From CAYLLD01 sp964425135 (lineage in GTDB: Bacteria; Pseudomonadota; Alphaproteobacteria; Rhodobacterales; Rhodobacteraceae), in assembly GCA_964425135.1 (NCBI GenBank), contig CAYRKW010000003.1, positions 1-64,000 on the forward strand: 64,000 nucleotides of DNA. The letters run 5' to 3'. A model generated the notes under the pieces. The model searched no databases, was not told the origin of the DNA, and worked only from the letters and a program-made list of their open reading frames with translations. The translations under genes were made by a program, and so were the position numbers. Of the stretch, positions 36,703 to 45,282 are shown in pieces. Numbering within the stretch: position 1 is the stretch's first letter; every line of letters starts with the position of its first letter.

Positions 36703-36726
36703 GGCCCCGGATCGATGTCCGGGGCC
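36703..36726. repeat. CCCGGA-type palindromic element
   Basis: GGCCCCGGA and TCCGGGGCC form a perfect 9-bp stem with loop TCGATG in the mgsB-mgsC gap. It may stabilise or tune the messages of the two subunits. Confidence 0.75.
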
Positions 36727-36741
36727 GCGTTGCAACGTTGC

Positions 36742-37611
36742 TTACAAGATCAGCTTCTTCTCGTTTGGCTCGAGATTGTCGTAGTTCCAAAGCTGCTTGC
36801 CTGCGACGATCTTGGTGAAGTGATCCACGCCCTTGTCGGGCATCATGCCGTATTGGGTCAGCTTGCGCGTGAGCCACGCCTTGTCGAGATCGGTGAGTTC
36901 GGCCTCGACAGCATCCACACCGCAAGAGGCAATATCACCGCCGATGTAGATGGTGCCGTCATACATACTATCGCCAAGGTTTTTGCCTGCATTGCCGCAG
37001 ACCACCATCCGGCCTCGCTGCATCATAAAGCCCGACAGCGCGCCGGTGTCGCCACCCACGATGATCGTGCCGCCCTTCATATCGATGCCTGTGCGCGAGC
37101 CGACAGAGCCGCGACACACCAGATCACCGCCGCGGATCGCCGCACCAAAGGTGGAGCCTGCGTTCTTTTCGATCATCACTGTGCCGGACATCATGTTCTC
37201 TCCACAAGACCAGCCAACGCGGCCATTGATGCGCACATTCGGCCCGTCGATCAGACCAACGCCGAAGTATCCGGTTGATCCTTCGATGATCAGGTTGAGC
37301 TTTGAGAGGATCCCCACGCCCAGCGAGTGCATGCCGCGTGGGTTCTGGATGACAATCGTGCCGTATCCCTCAGCCATCAACTCGCGGATCGCGCTGTTGA
37401 TTTGGGTCGTTGTTTTGCCATCCGCGTCAATCTCGGTGCGCTTGTTGAAATCAACATCCGGCGCCCATGGGTAGGTGAAGCGCTCGGACGCATCCTCATC
37501 AAACTCGATGTAGAGCGAGCGACCGGTAAGCTGTTCGGTGGTCATGCCCAGAGCAGCCACCCGCTCCTCCTGGGTCATCTGCTTAAGTTCGGCGTCAGAT
37601 ACGGCTGCCAT
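36742..37611 (-). CDS. mgsB: N-methylglutamate synthase, subunit B (GXGXG domain)
   Basis: A 289-residue protein made mostly of the right-handed beta-helix GXGXG domain seen at the C-terminus of glutamate synthases. Repeating turns are visible: GYFGVGLIDGPNVRINGRVG, GGDLVCRGSVGSRTGIDMKG, GTIIVGGDTGALSGFMMQRG, GTIYIGGDIASCG. It is structural and not catalytic on its own. It lies between mgsA and mgsC with palindromic elements in both gaps. Confidence 0.87.
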   Translation of the reverse strand: MAAVSDAELKQMTQEERVAALGMTTEQLTGRSLYIEFDEDASERFTYPWAPDVDFNKRTEIDADGKTTTQINSAIRELMAEGYGTIVIQNPRGMHSLGVGILSKLNLIIEGSTGYFGVGLIDGPNVRINGRVGWSCGENMMSGTVMIEKNAGSTFGAAIRGGDLVCRGSVGSRTGIDMKGGTIIVGGDTGALSGFMMQRGRMVVCGNAGKNLGDSMYDGTIYIGGDIASCGVDAVEAELTDLDKAWLTRKLTQYGMMPDKGVDHFTKIVAGKQLWNYDNLEPNEKKLIL

Positions 37612-37643
37612 TTGGCCCCTCCGTCAGTGTTGATGTCGTGCCC

Positions 37644-37699
37644 GCCCCGGGCTTGACCCGGGGCCTCGCGTTCAGGAGGTCCCGGATCAGGTCCGGGAC
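37644..37699. repeat. Two adjacent palindromic elements
   Basis: The first (37644-37664) pairs GCCCCGGG with CCCGGGGC around CTTGA; the second (37679-37699) pairs GTCCCGGA with TCCGGGAC around TCAGG. Both lie in the mgsA-mgsB gap. Stem changes are compensated, so the hairpins and not the exact bases are conserved. Confidence 0.75.
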
Positions 37700-37710
37700 G
37701 CGCCCGTCTA

Positions 37711-38649
37711 CTAAGCCTGCCATACCCGAACCTCCTCGTCATATGGGTCTGTTGTATCGATTTCTTGGGGCAAAATCGCGCGAATGGCGACTTCTTCGGA
37801 GGCCATGGCGATCAGATCGTCCGACTCGTAAAGGACGAGCGGTTTCGCTGCCATAGTGTCCTTGGCCATACCAAGCTGATCCTTGGTTGCCACCAGATAG
37901 GTGAACACGCCGTCGATATCTTCAATAGACGCACGAAGGGTGTCCTCAAGTGACTTCCCGTTGGCCATGTGATGCGCGACATAGACCGCCAAAAGCTCGC
38001 TATCACAGTTGGACTGGAAGCGATGGCCCTTGCGTTCCATTTCCCGTCGCATGATCCAGTAGTTGGTGATCTGTCCGTTGTGAACGACGCTCACATCGTT
38101 GTAGGGGAATGCCCAGTAGGGGTGGGCCGAACGGATATCGACGTCCGATTCCGTGGCCATGCGTGTGTGGCCGATCCCATGGGTGCCTTTGAACTTATCA
38201 AGATCATAGGCCTCGGATACATCTGTTGCATCGCCTAGATCCTTGATCAACTCCAGACCGGAGCCGATCGAGAGGATTTCCACGCCTTCCTGCTCTTCCA
38301 GATGCGTGGCCAGGTCTTCCATTTCACCGTCAAATGACATCTCTATGCGCATGGCATAGGCGGTGTCTTCGGATTTTTTCTTGATCTTGACCTTATGCTC
38401 TTTGAGGACCGCATCCACGGCAGCCTTGCGCTCTTCGAGCACCGCATGAATGCCGCGACCGCGGTCCATATCTTCGGCCTCCGCCACTTTGAGGCGCATG
38501 ATATATTCGCCCTGTTTCAACGGCTCGCCATAGACCGCGTAGCCAGTGCTGTCTGGTCCACGGTGTTTTAACGCTTGCAACATCGAGGTCATCTGCGCCC
38601 CGACATCCGCCTTTTTGCCTTTGTGAATAAGGCCTGCAATTCCGCACAT
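37711..38649 (-). CDS. mgsA: N-methylglutamate synthase, subunit A (class II amidotransferase-like)
   Basis: A 312-residue Ntn-type domain. After Met removal the nucleophile Cys2 starts the chain (MCGIAGLIHKG). GIGHTRMATESDVDIRSAHP, VVHNGQITNYW and the SNCDSELLAVYVAHHM segment are typical of GltB/PurF-like glutaminase domains. In this setting it would release methylamine from gamma-glutamylmethylamide and channel it to MgsC. AAGGAG stands about ten bases before the ATG. It follows the small zinc-ribbon gene by 18 bp. Confidence 0.88.
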   Translation of the reverse strand: MCGIAGLIHKGKKADVGAQMTSMLQALKHRGPDSTGYAVYGEPLKQGEYIMRLKVAEAEDMDRGRGIHAVLEERKAAVDAVLKEHKVKIKKKSEDTAYAMRIEMSFDGEMEDLATHLEEQEGVEILSIGSGLELIKDLGDATDVSEAYDLDKFKGTHGIGHTRMATESDVDIRSAHPYWAFPYNDVSVVHNGQITNYWIMRREMERKGHRFQSNCDSELLAVYVAHHMANGKSLEDTLRASIEDIDGVFTYLVATKDQLGMAKDTMAAKPLVLYESDDLIAMASEEVAIRAILPQEIDTTDPYDEEVRVWQA

Positions 38650-38667
38650 AGCGTATATACTCCTTGA

Positions 38668-38811
38668 TCAGTCGGCAAACGGTGGGCTTGATCCGCCACC
38701 ATCACCTGCCTCGCGGCACTGTTTTTCCGAATGGATGCATTTATTGTTGTTGCAGTATCCCTCAGCACTGATGCCAGCGCCGCATTTAGGGCATGTGCTT
38801 ACGGTAGGCAT
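38668..38811 (-). CDS. 47-residue zinc-ribbon-like protein between gmaS and mgsA
   Basis: The ATG shares its first base with the gmaS stop codon (TAATG), and the frame runs 47 codons to a TGA. The start is MPTVSTCPKCGAGISAEGYC, then NNNKCIHSEKQCRE. The pattern CxxC at residues 7-10 and further Cys at 20, 25 and 32 looks like a small zinc ribbon with a disordered glycine-rich tail. The overlap indicates translational coupling to gmaS. Function unknown: an accessory or regulator for GmaS or MgsA is possible. Confidence 0.75.
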   Translation of the reverse strand: MPTVSTCPKCGAGISAEGYCNNNKCIHSEKQCREAGDGGGSSPPFAD

Positions 38812-40289
38812 TACGGCAGACACTCCATGTAAGTTTCGTTGTCCCAATCGGTCACAGTGGACATGAAGCGGGCATATTCGTCGTGCTTGTACTCGTGGAA
38901 GAGACGGTACATCTCGCCGGGCATACCGCGACGAACAACATCGCTGTTCTCCAGATGCGCAAGCGCTTCGCCCAGAGACATCGGCAGCTTTTTGACATCC
39001 TTGCCGTCTTTGATGGCGTCGTAGATGTTGCGCTCTTCGGGCTCGCCCGGATCAAGCTGGTTGTCGATACCGTCATCCATGGCTGCCAAAAGCGTGGTGC
39101 CCATCAGGTACGGGTTCACCATACTATCGACCGAGCGGTACTCGAAACGACCCGGTGCCGAGACCCGCAAGCCTGTTGTCCGGTTCTGGAAGCCCCAATC
39201 GGCAAAGACCGGCGCCCAGAAACCCGTATCCCACAGGCGACGGTAAGAGTTGACCGTCGAACAGCCCACAGCCGTCAAAGCCTGCAGGTGTGTCACCACA
39301 CCGCCGATGGCCTCAAGCCCTTCTTTGCCGGGCATTTGCGGATCATCATCGTCGGGCATGAAGGTGTTCTCGCCGCCCTTCACATACATGTAGTTTTCGG
39401 CCATGCCGGGCAGATCTTTTGGATCGTTTCCGCATTTGACCAATTCATCCTCACCGCCGCGCCAGAGCGACATGTTGTGGTGACAGCCAGAGGCTGAAAC
39501 GCCCATGAAGGGTTTGGTCATGAAACAGGCGAAAATGCCGTTTTCACGGGCAACCTGCGCACAGATTTGACGATACGTTGTCAGGCGGTCCGCGTTGCGC
39601 AGCACATCGTCGAACATCCAGTTCAGCTCCAACTGACCCGGCGCATCCTCGTGATCGCCCTGGATCATATCGAGACCCATTTTGCGGGCATAGCGGATCA
39701 CCTGCATGGAGACAGGGCGCAGGCTCTCGAACTGGTCGATGTGATAGCAATATGGCTTCGAATACCCGTCCTTGGGCTTGCCGTTCTCATCAAACTTGAG
39801 CCACATCATCTCCGGCTCGGTTCCGATCCGCAGGCTGCGTCCGTGCTTTTTCTTGAAGTCATCATGCATGCGGCGCAGATTGCCCCGGCAATCGGCAGTC
39901 AGATAGCCGCCAGGATCAACCTTTTCCTCGCGATTGCGGAAAAGCGTGCAGTAAAACCGTCCAATGGTGGGGGCCCATGGCAATTGCATGAAGGTTTCTG
40001 GCTCAGGAATACCGACCAGCTCGGCAGCTTCGGGACCGTAGCCCAGATAATTGCCTGCGCGGTCTGTGAACAGGTTCACCGTTGCGCCGTAAACGAGCTG
40101 GAAGCCCTTTTTGGCAACGCTTTCCCAGTGGTCGGACGGGATGCCTTTGCCCATGATCTTGCCGGTCACAGAGACGAATTGCAGATAGAGATATTCGATC
40201 CCCATCGCATCAATCATCTTTCGGACTTCTTTGATTTTCTCGTCGCGACCCTTCGCGTCTACAAACCGTTCAAGATCAGTCTCAGCCAC
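38811..40289 (-). CDS. gmaS: Gamma-glutamylmethylamide synthetase GmaS
   Basis: A 492-residue member of the glutamine synthetase superfamily with a GTG start (GGGAGA upstream). It joins methylamine to glutamate using ATP. GS landmarks are GTEPEMMW (metal Glu), GDHEDAPGQLELNW, ASGCHHNMSLW and the Arg region SAPGRFEYRSVDSMVNPYL. The adjoining mgsA, mgsB and mgsC genes identify it as GmaS and not as GlnA or a polyamine-type GlnA-like enzyme. It is followed by the overlapping zinc-ribbon gene. Confidence 0.92.
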   Translation of the reverse strand: MAETDLERFVDAKGRDEKIKEVRKMIDAMGIEYLYLQFVSVTGKIMGKGIPSDHWESVAKKGFQLVYGATVNLFTDRAGNYLGYGPEAAELVGIPEPETFMQLPWAPTIGRFYCTLFRNREEKVDPGGYLTADCRGNLRRMHDDFKKKHGRSLRIGTEPEMMWLKFDENGKPKDGYSKPYCYHIDQFESLRPVSMQVIRYARKMGLDMIQGDHEDAPGQLELNWMFDDVLRNADRLTTYRQICAQVARENGIFACFMTKPFMGVSASGCHHNMSLWRGGEDELVKCGNDPKDLPGMAENYMYVKGGENTFMPDDDDPQMPGKEGLEAIGGVVTHLQALTAVGCSTVNSYRRLWDTGFWAPVFADWGFQNRTTGLRVSAPGRFEYRSVDSMVNPYLMGTTLLAAMDDGIDNQLDPGEPEERNIYDAIKDGKDVKKLPMSLGEALAHLENSDVVRRGMPGEMYRLFHEYKHDEYARFMSTVTDWDNETYMECLP

Positions 40290-40356
40290 AATGTCTCTCC
40301 CTTGCTGTTGTTATGCGGGCTTTTTGCCCGTCATTATTTATGCGTTGTGCCGGGTA

Positions 40357-41700
40357 TCAGCTCCACGGATAGGGGCTGTTGGAAACCGGATGCAGATTGC
40401 CCTTTTCGAACCGGTCAAAGCGGAACGGCTCAAGCAATGATTGCGTTTCTCCCATCACCTCGTCGGCAGTCAAATGGCCAACGCCGATCATTTTCCAGCC
40501 GTGGTTGCTGTCGGCAATCACATGCACGTTCTCGCGAAACTTGTCGAAAACCGGGAAACTGTCGGCCGTAAAGCACCCGATACCGCCCGAGGCTTCGCGG
40601 TGATATTTGGGCATCATACCCTCATAACGCTTCTGGCAATGCGCCAAGGCGCTCACCCACATATGCGCAAACTCCGGACCGGAGACGAACTCAGGGCTCG
40701 ACGGACCATAGGGATCAATCGCGACCTTATCGACGGGCGTCTCAACCTTGTAAGGGCTCGCTCCGCCCTGAATGCCGCCGAAATGATGATCGGGCTTATA
40801 GTAAATGCCCCACATCTCTTCGGTGATGATCGAGCCGTCCACGTCAGAGATCAGCGGCGCGTCCGTGTCCACATGGATCACCGGCGCCATAGTGCCATCA
40901 TCGGCATAGCCAAGCTCTGGATCAATGTTCAGCACACCTTCCTCAAGCTGCCAATAGCGCCACATATCGACATTCTCATGCACCTCGCCGCTCAGATCCT
41001 TGACGGTGATCTGTTTGGGCATATCGAGCATATCCCAGAAGTCGCGGACCCAAGGGCCAGCGCCAATGATCAGCTGGCCGCAGGCAATCGTGCCTTTGTC
41101 AGTCTCAACCGCTGAAACTGCGCCGGTACCATTTGACGAGACCAGCTCCTTGACCGTCACGCCCGTGATGATGCGCACGCCCAACTCCTCGACTTTGCTG
41201 GCAAGCCCGTACATGGATTTGGTGTTGTTCGAGTATCCGCCGCGCTTTTCGTGCAAGACCGACGTGATATTCTGCGCCTGCCAGTCGCCAAAATAGCCGC
41301 GCATATAAGACGTGCTCTCGTTAGCGCCCTCGATGAATGTGCTTTCATAGCCGATGGCCTGCTGTTGCTCATAGATCGAGCGGACGTCCTCGCGCATGCT
41401 TTCAGAGCTGATCTGCATGTAGCCAACCGGATGATAGCTGAGCACCTCTGCGTCGCTTTCCCAAACATCGACCGAATGCGCCATCAACTCGCGCATCGCT
41501 GGCTGGAAGTAGTTGTTGCGCACAACGCCGCAGGCAATCCCGCTGGCACCCGCTGCAATGCCGGATTTTTCGAGGACAACGATTTTACCTTCGACCGCTT
41601 TCCCTTTGGCTGCCAGCCGCTCGGCCAGACGCCATGCAGTTGATAGACCATGGATGCCAGCCCCGATGATCAGGTATTCGGCGTGCTCTGGAAATGCCAT
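40357..41700 (-). CDS. Sarcosine-oxidase-beta-like FAD oxidoreductase, candidate N-methylglutamate dehydrogenase
   Basis: A 447-residue DadA/SoxB-type flavoprotein. The FAD fingerprint is YLIIGAGIHGLSTAWRLA at residues 9-26, followed by VLEKSGIAAGASGIACGVVR, and a C-terminal GWKMIGVGHLTADEVMG that closes the FAD site. First gene of the gmaS-mgs operon, so it may oxidise N-methylglutamate to glutamate and formaldehyde. Known N-methylglutamate dehydrogenases (MgdABCD) need four subunits; the partners are not in this window. It could also act on a related N-methyl amino acid. Confidence 0.8.
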   Translation of the reverse strand: MAFPEHAEYLIIGAGIHGLSTAWRLAERLAAKGKAVEGKIVVLEKSGIAAGASGIACGVVRNNYFQPAMRELMAHSVDVWESDAEVLSYHPVGYMQISSESMREDVRSIYEQQQAIGYESTFIEGANESTSYMRGYFGDWQAQNITSVLHEKRGGYSNNTKSMYGLASKVEELGVRIITGVTVKELVSSNGTGAVSAVETDKGTIACGQLIIGAGPWVRDFWDMLDMPKQITVKDLSGEVHENVDMWRYWQLEEGVLNIDPELGYADDGTMAPVIHVDTDAPLISDVDGSIITEEMWGIYYKPDHHFGGIQGGASPYKVETPVDKVAIDPYGPSSPEFVSGPEFAHMWVSALAHCQKRYEGMMPKYHREASGGIGCFTADSFPVFDKFRENVHVIADSNHGWKMIGVGHLTADEVMGETQSLLEPFRFDRFEKGNLHPVSNSPYPWS

Positions 41701-41869
41701 GACTTGTCCTTTTTGTCCCGCGAGCCGAATCTTCGCTCGGCGCTCAAATCCAGCTCAGACCGTATGCGATTCGTACCAAAAATCAACCCATTCTGATCCA
41801 GTTTGAACGTTACGCTTGCGGCTTAGGTTATATTGGTATAAAAATGGACTAGTTAGTTAGGATCCCTAG

Positions 41870-42553
41870 ATGAACCAGCCCATCAAGATTGGTGCCGCGG
41901 AAGTCGCGTCACTATTGCGCCGCGATATCCTCGATGGGGTGCGCAGCTTTAAGGACCGTCTTCCGTCAGAACGCGACCTTGCCGCGACCCATGGGGTTGC
42001 GCGCGGGACGGTGCGCGAAGCGCTCAATCGCCTGGCGGATGACGGGCTGATCGAGATCAAACGTGGCTCTGGCGCTTATGTCAGTTATCAGGACGAGGTT
42101 GCGGCCAATTCAGTCGTCGCGAATGCTCGCCCGCTGGAGCTGATCGACGCACGTTTCGCGCTGGAGCCGCATATTTGCCGTCTGGCGGTCCTACACGCCC
42201 GTCCCTCCGACCTCGATCACGCCGAGGCGATCCTGTCCAAGATGGAACAGGATGTGGAAAATCACACGCAATTTGCTGAAAACGACAAAGCGTTTCACAG
42301 TCTTCTGGCCGAGATCACCGGCAACAGCCTGCTGATCTGGATCATGGCGCAAATCAACACAGTACGCGGCGAGGATCAATGGGCGCAGATGCGTCAGATC
42401 ACGCTCGATCCGCAGATGATCGCGACCTACAACCTGCAGCACCGGCAAATTCTCAATGCGATCAAAACCCGCGAGGCGGAGCGGGCTGCGGTTCTGATGA
42501 AAGAGCATCTGGAATCTGCGCGCACGTCCCTTACACGCGCGATTGCCACCTAA
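41870..42553 (+). CDS. GntR-family transcriptional regulator (FadR/FCD type)
   Basis: A 227-residue regulator. The N-terminal winged helix contains DRLPSERDLAATHGVARGTVREALNRL, and the FCD ligand domain follows from about residue 85, with probable metal ligands in ENDKAFHSLLAEITGN and HRQILNAI. It is divergent from the gmaS operon and directly precedes the ureohydrolase gene. An A/T-rich stretch (GGTTATATTGGTATAAAAAT near 41826) in the shared intergenic region may hold the promoters. It probably controls methylamine use. Confidence 0.88.
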   Translation: MNQPIKIGAAEVASLLRRDILDGVRSFKDRLPSERDLAATHGVARGTVREALNRLADDGLIEIKRGSGAYVSYQDEVAANSVVANARPLELIDARFALEPHICRLAVLHARPSDLDHAEAILSKMEQDVENHTQFAENDKAFHSLLAEITGNSLLIWIMAQINTVRGEDQWAQMRQITLDPQMIATYNLQHRQILNAIKTREAERAAVLMKEHLESARTSLTRAIAT

Positions 42554-42617
42554 CACGAAAAACGGTTTCGCAGCCGTTGCGACATGTTAGGGTGGCGGCA
42601 AAAAGGATGCTGTCGTC

Positions 42618-43586
42618 ATGTCTGACCCGTTTTTCCAACCCGTCTCGGGCTTTGATCTGCCCCGCTTTGCAGGCGTTCCGAGCTTTATGCGCCTTCCTGT
42701 TGTCTCAATCGATGCGCCGATTGCTCGGGATGTGCAACTTGGGCTGATCGGTGTGCCTTGGGATGCGGGCACGACCAATCGCCCCGGCCCAAGGCATGGT
42801 CCGCGCCAGATGCGCGACTATTCGACGATGATCCGGCGGATCAATCCAGCCACAGGCGTTGATCCGTTTGATCTGGTAAACTGCGCGGATCTGGGCGATG
42901 TCGGGCCGAACCCGGCGGATTTGCAAGACAGTATGGACCGGATTACGGCGTTTTATCGCGCAGTGCGCGAGGCGGGAATTGTGCCGATGTCGGTTGGTGG
43001 GGATCATTTGTGCTCGCTGCCGATCCTGCGTGGCCTTGCGGACAACGGACCGCTGGCGATGATCCATTTCGATGCGCATACGGATTTGTTCGAGAGTTAT
43101 TTCGGTGGGTTCAAATACACGCACGGCACGCCGTTCCGCCGCGCCATCGAAGAAGGCCTGCTTGATCCCAAAAAGGTCGTGCAGATCGGTATTCGGGGCA
43201 CCATGTATGATGGCGAGGATATCGAGTTCGGCCGTTCGGTCGGGGTGCGGATCATTATGATCGAGGAGGTGTTCGAGCGTGGGATTGCCGATGTCATGGC
43301 CGAAGCGCGGCAGATCGTTGGCGACAGACCGACCTATTGCTCTTATGACATCGACTTTATCGATCCTGCTTTTGCGCCCGGAACGGGGACGCCGGAAATC
43401 GGCGGGCCGAACAGCTTTCAGGCCCAGCAGGTTGTGCGTGCCCTGGAAGGCGTCAATCTGATTGGTGCGGATTTGGTAGAAGTGTCACCGCCGTTTGATC
43501 AAAGTGGCGGGACGGCATGGCTTGGCATATCGATTGTGTTTGAGTTGATGTGCGTTCTTGCCCAAGCCATCGAGCGGCGCGGGTAA
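42618..43586 (+). CDS. Ureohydrolase (agmatinase/SpeB family)
   Basis: A 322-residue manganese enzyme that releases urea from guanidino compounds. The metal motifs are GGDH (SVGGDHLCSLPI), DAHTDLFES, and CSYDIDFIDPAF. Its length and PRHGPRQMRDYS start fit agmatinase, guanidinobutyrase or guanidinopropionase; the substrate cannot be chosen. It starts 64 bp after the GntR gene and could be in the same transcript. It is not an expected part of methylamine metabolism. Confidence 0.88.
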   Translation: MSDPFFQPVSGFDLPRFAGVPSFMRLPVVSIDAPIARDVQLGLIGVPWDAGTTNRPGPRHGPRQMRDYSTMIRRINPATGVDPFDLVNCADLGDVGPNPADLQDSMDRITAFYRAVREAGIVPMSVGGDHLCSLPILRGLADNGPLAMIHFDAHTDLFESYFGGFKYTHGTPFRRAIEEGLLDPKKVVQIGIRGTMYDGEDIEFGRSVGVRIIMIEEVFERGIADVMAEARQIVGDRPTYCSYDIDFIDPAFAPGTGTPEIGGPNSFQAQQVVRALEGVNLIGADLVEVSPPFDQSGGTAWLGISIVFELMCVLAQAIERRG

Positions 43587-43595
43587 GTCAGCAGA

Positions 43596-43672
43596 GAGGC
43601 GATCTGGCGATCGCCTCGCGTCATTTGATATGCGCTTGCGCGCGCAGCGGGATATTTTCCGAACCAAAGAAG
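43596..43672 (-). repeat. Dispersed convergent-gene repeat, copy 2 (reverse orientation)
   Basis: The minus strand begins CTTCTTTGGTTCGGAAAATA, continues with the same TCCCGCTGCGCGCGCAAGCG core, and ends in a hairpin with a 9-bp stem GAGGCGATC/GATCGCCTC and loop GCCA. It separates the convergent ureohydrolase and gamma-glutamyltransferase genes. Confidence 0.85.
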
Positions 43673-43673
43673 C

Positions 43674-45236
43674 TTAATACCCTAATGCGCAGCCGTCTTT
43701 GCGCGGGTCTGATGCGCCGATCAGCACATCGCCGTCGATCATGATGGCCTGTGCGCCGCCTATAGCGGTGTCGGGGGTGCTGACCGCGTGGCCGCGATTG
43801 ATCAGTTCTGCGCGTACCTCAACTGCGTAGCCGCGCTCGACTTTCATATCGCCTGCGTCCCAGAAGCAGCGGGGGGCATCAATCGCGGTTTGGATGTCCA
43901 TGCCGAAATCGGCGATGTTCGAGAGGAAGCGCGCGTGGCCGTTGGGTTGGTACTGGCCACCCATCACGCCAAATGGCATCACCATATCGCTCCGCTTCAA
44001 CAGGCCGGGGATGATTGTGTGCATGGGGCGCTTGCCCCCCTTTGCCTCATTGGGATGGTCTTTGATGAGGTTGAAGCCTGCGCCGCGGTTCTGGAACAAT
44101 ATTCCGAATTTATCTGTCGCGATGCGTGATCCGAAGCTGTGAAAGATCGAGTAGATCAGCGAGACGGCCGTGCGGTCTTTGTCGACAACGGTGATATAGA
44201 TCGTGTCCTTATGGACGTTGTCGGATGCCTTTGCAGCTGAGGGCATTGCCCGTTCGGGATCGATCAGCGATGCGAGCGATTTGGCGGTGTCCGTGCTCAA
44301 CAAGTGATCCAGGCGCGGCGCGCCATCGGCGACGAACCTGTCGCGTGCATCATACGCGAGTTTTGCGGCCTCCGCTTCGATATGGGCGCGATCGGCGCCT
44401 GAGGGGTCCATGGAGGCAATGTCGAACTGCGACAGGATGTTTGCCATCATGATCGCCGTTGCGCCGTGACCGTTTGGCGGCAGTTCGATCAGGTCATATC
44501 CTTTGTAGCTGCCCTGGATTGGGGTGATATACTCGGATCGGCACTGCGCAAAATCATCGAGCGTGTGGACCCCGCCGAGCGCTGCGAGCGCCGAATGCAT
44601 ATCTTCGGCGATCTCGCCTGTGTAAAATCCGTTGCGTCCTTCGGCTGCGATCTTGCGCAAGACATCCGCTTGGCTTGCGGCCCGGAAAATCTGGCCTGCG
44701 CGGGCGGGTTTTCCGTCCATCAGGTATAGCTTTGCTGCGGTGCCCGACATATCCGCGCAATGCGACAAGTCGTCCGCAACGCGCGGGGCAACGGGCACGC
44801 CCTCTTCGGCGTAATGGATCGTCGGAGCCAGAACATGGTCGAGGCCGAGCTTGCCGTGATCTGCGCTGAGCGTGCAAAACGCGTCAATCGCGCCGGGAAT
44901 GGTGACTGATGCCGGATTGTCGTAAAGTGGCATCTGCGTGTGCCCGCTCGCGCGCAAGGCCTCCGCATCAAGGGCAGCAGGTGCGCGGCCCGAGCCGTTA
45001 AGACCAACCACAGCTTGGCCGGGCCTATCGATCAGCGCAAAGCAATCACCGCCGATCCCGGTCATTTGCGGCTCGCAAATCCCCAGCAGCACCGCACCTG
45101 CAATTGCTGCATCGACCGCGTTGCCGCCCGCGGCGAGAATATCGACTGCCGCTTTGGCGGCCAATGGATGCGAGGTCGCACACATGCCGTTCTTGGCATA
45201 TACCAGCGAGCGTCCGGGGAGATGAAAATTGCGCAT
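43674..45236 (-). CDS. Gamma-glutamyltransferase family protein
   Basis: A 520-residue Ntn hydrolase-type proenzyme; the ATG at 45236 has AAGGGG five bases ahead and is preferred to 45266. The large/small subunit junction that carries the nucleophile Thr is VHKDTIYITVVDKDRTAVSL, near residue 345. The second Thr of the usual TT pair is Ile here. GGNAVDAAIAG near the start and ELPPNGHGATAIMMANIL fit the family. No signal peptide is evident, so it is probably cytoplasmic. Gamma-glutamyl compounds, possibly gamma-glutamylmethylamide, are candidate substrates. Confidence 0.88.
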   Translation of the reverse strand: MRNFHLPGRSLVYAKNGMCATSHPLAAKAAVDILAAGGNAVDAAIAGAVLLGICEPQMTGIGGDCFALIDRPGQAVVGLNGSGRAPAALDAEALRASGHTQMPLYDNPASVTIPGAIDAFCTLSADHGKLGLDHVLAPTIHYAEEGVPVAPRVADDLSHCADMSGTAAKLYLMDGKPARAGQIFRAASQADVLRKIAAEGRNGFYTGEIAEDMHSALAALGGVHTLDDFAQCRSEYITPIQGSYKGYDLIELPPNGHGATAIMMANILSQFDIASMDPSGADRAHIEAEAAKLAYDARDRFVADGAPRLDHLLSTDTAKSLASLIDPERAMPSAAKASDNVHKDTIYITVVDKDRTAVSLIYSIFHSFGSRIATDKFGILFQNRGAGFNLIKDHPNEAKGGKRPMHTIIPGLLKRSDMVMPFGVMGGQYQPNGHARFLSNIADFGMDIQTAIDAPRCFWDAGDMKVERGYAVEVRAELINRGHAVSTPDTAIGGAQAIMIDGDVLIGASDPRKDGCALGY

Positions 45237-45282
45237 ATTGCGCCCCTTTGGTTGTGTCAGGCGCACTCTAGCGTGGGGGGTG

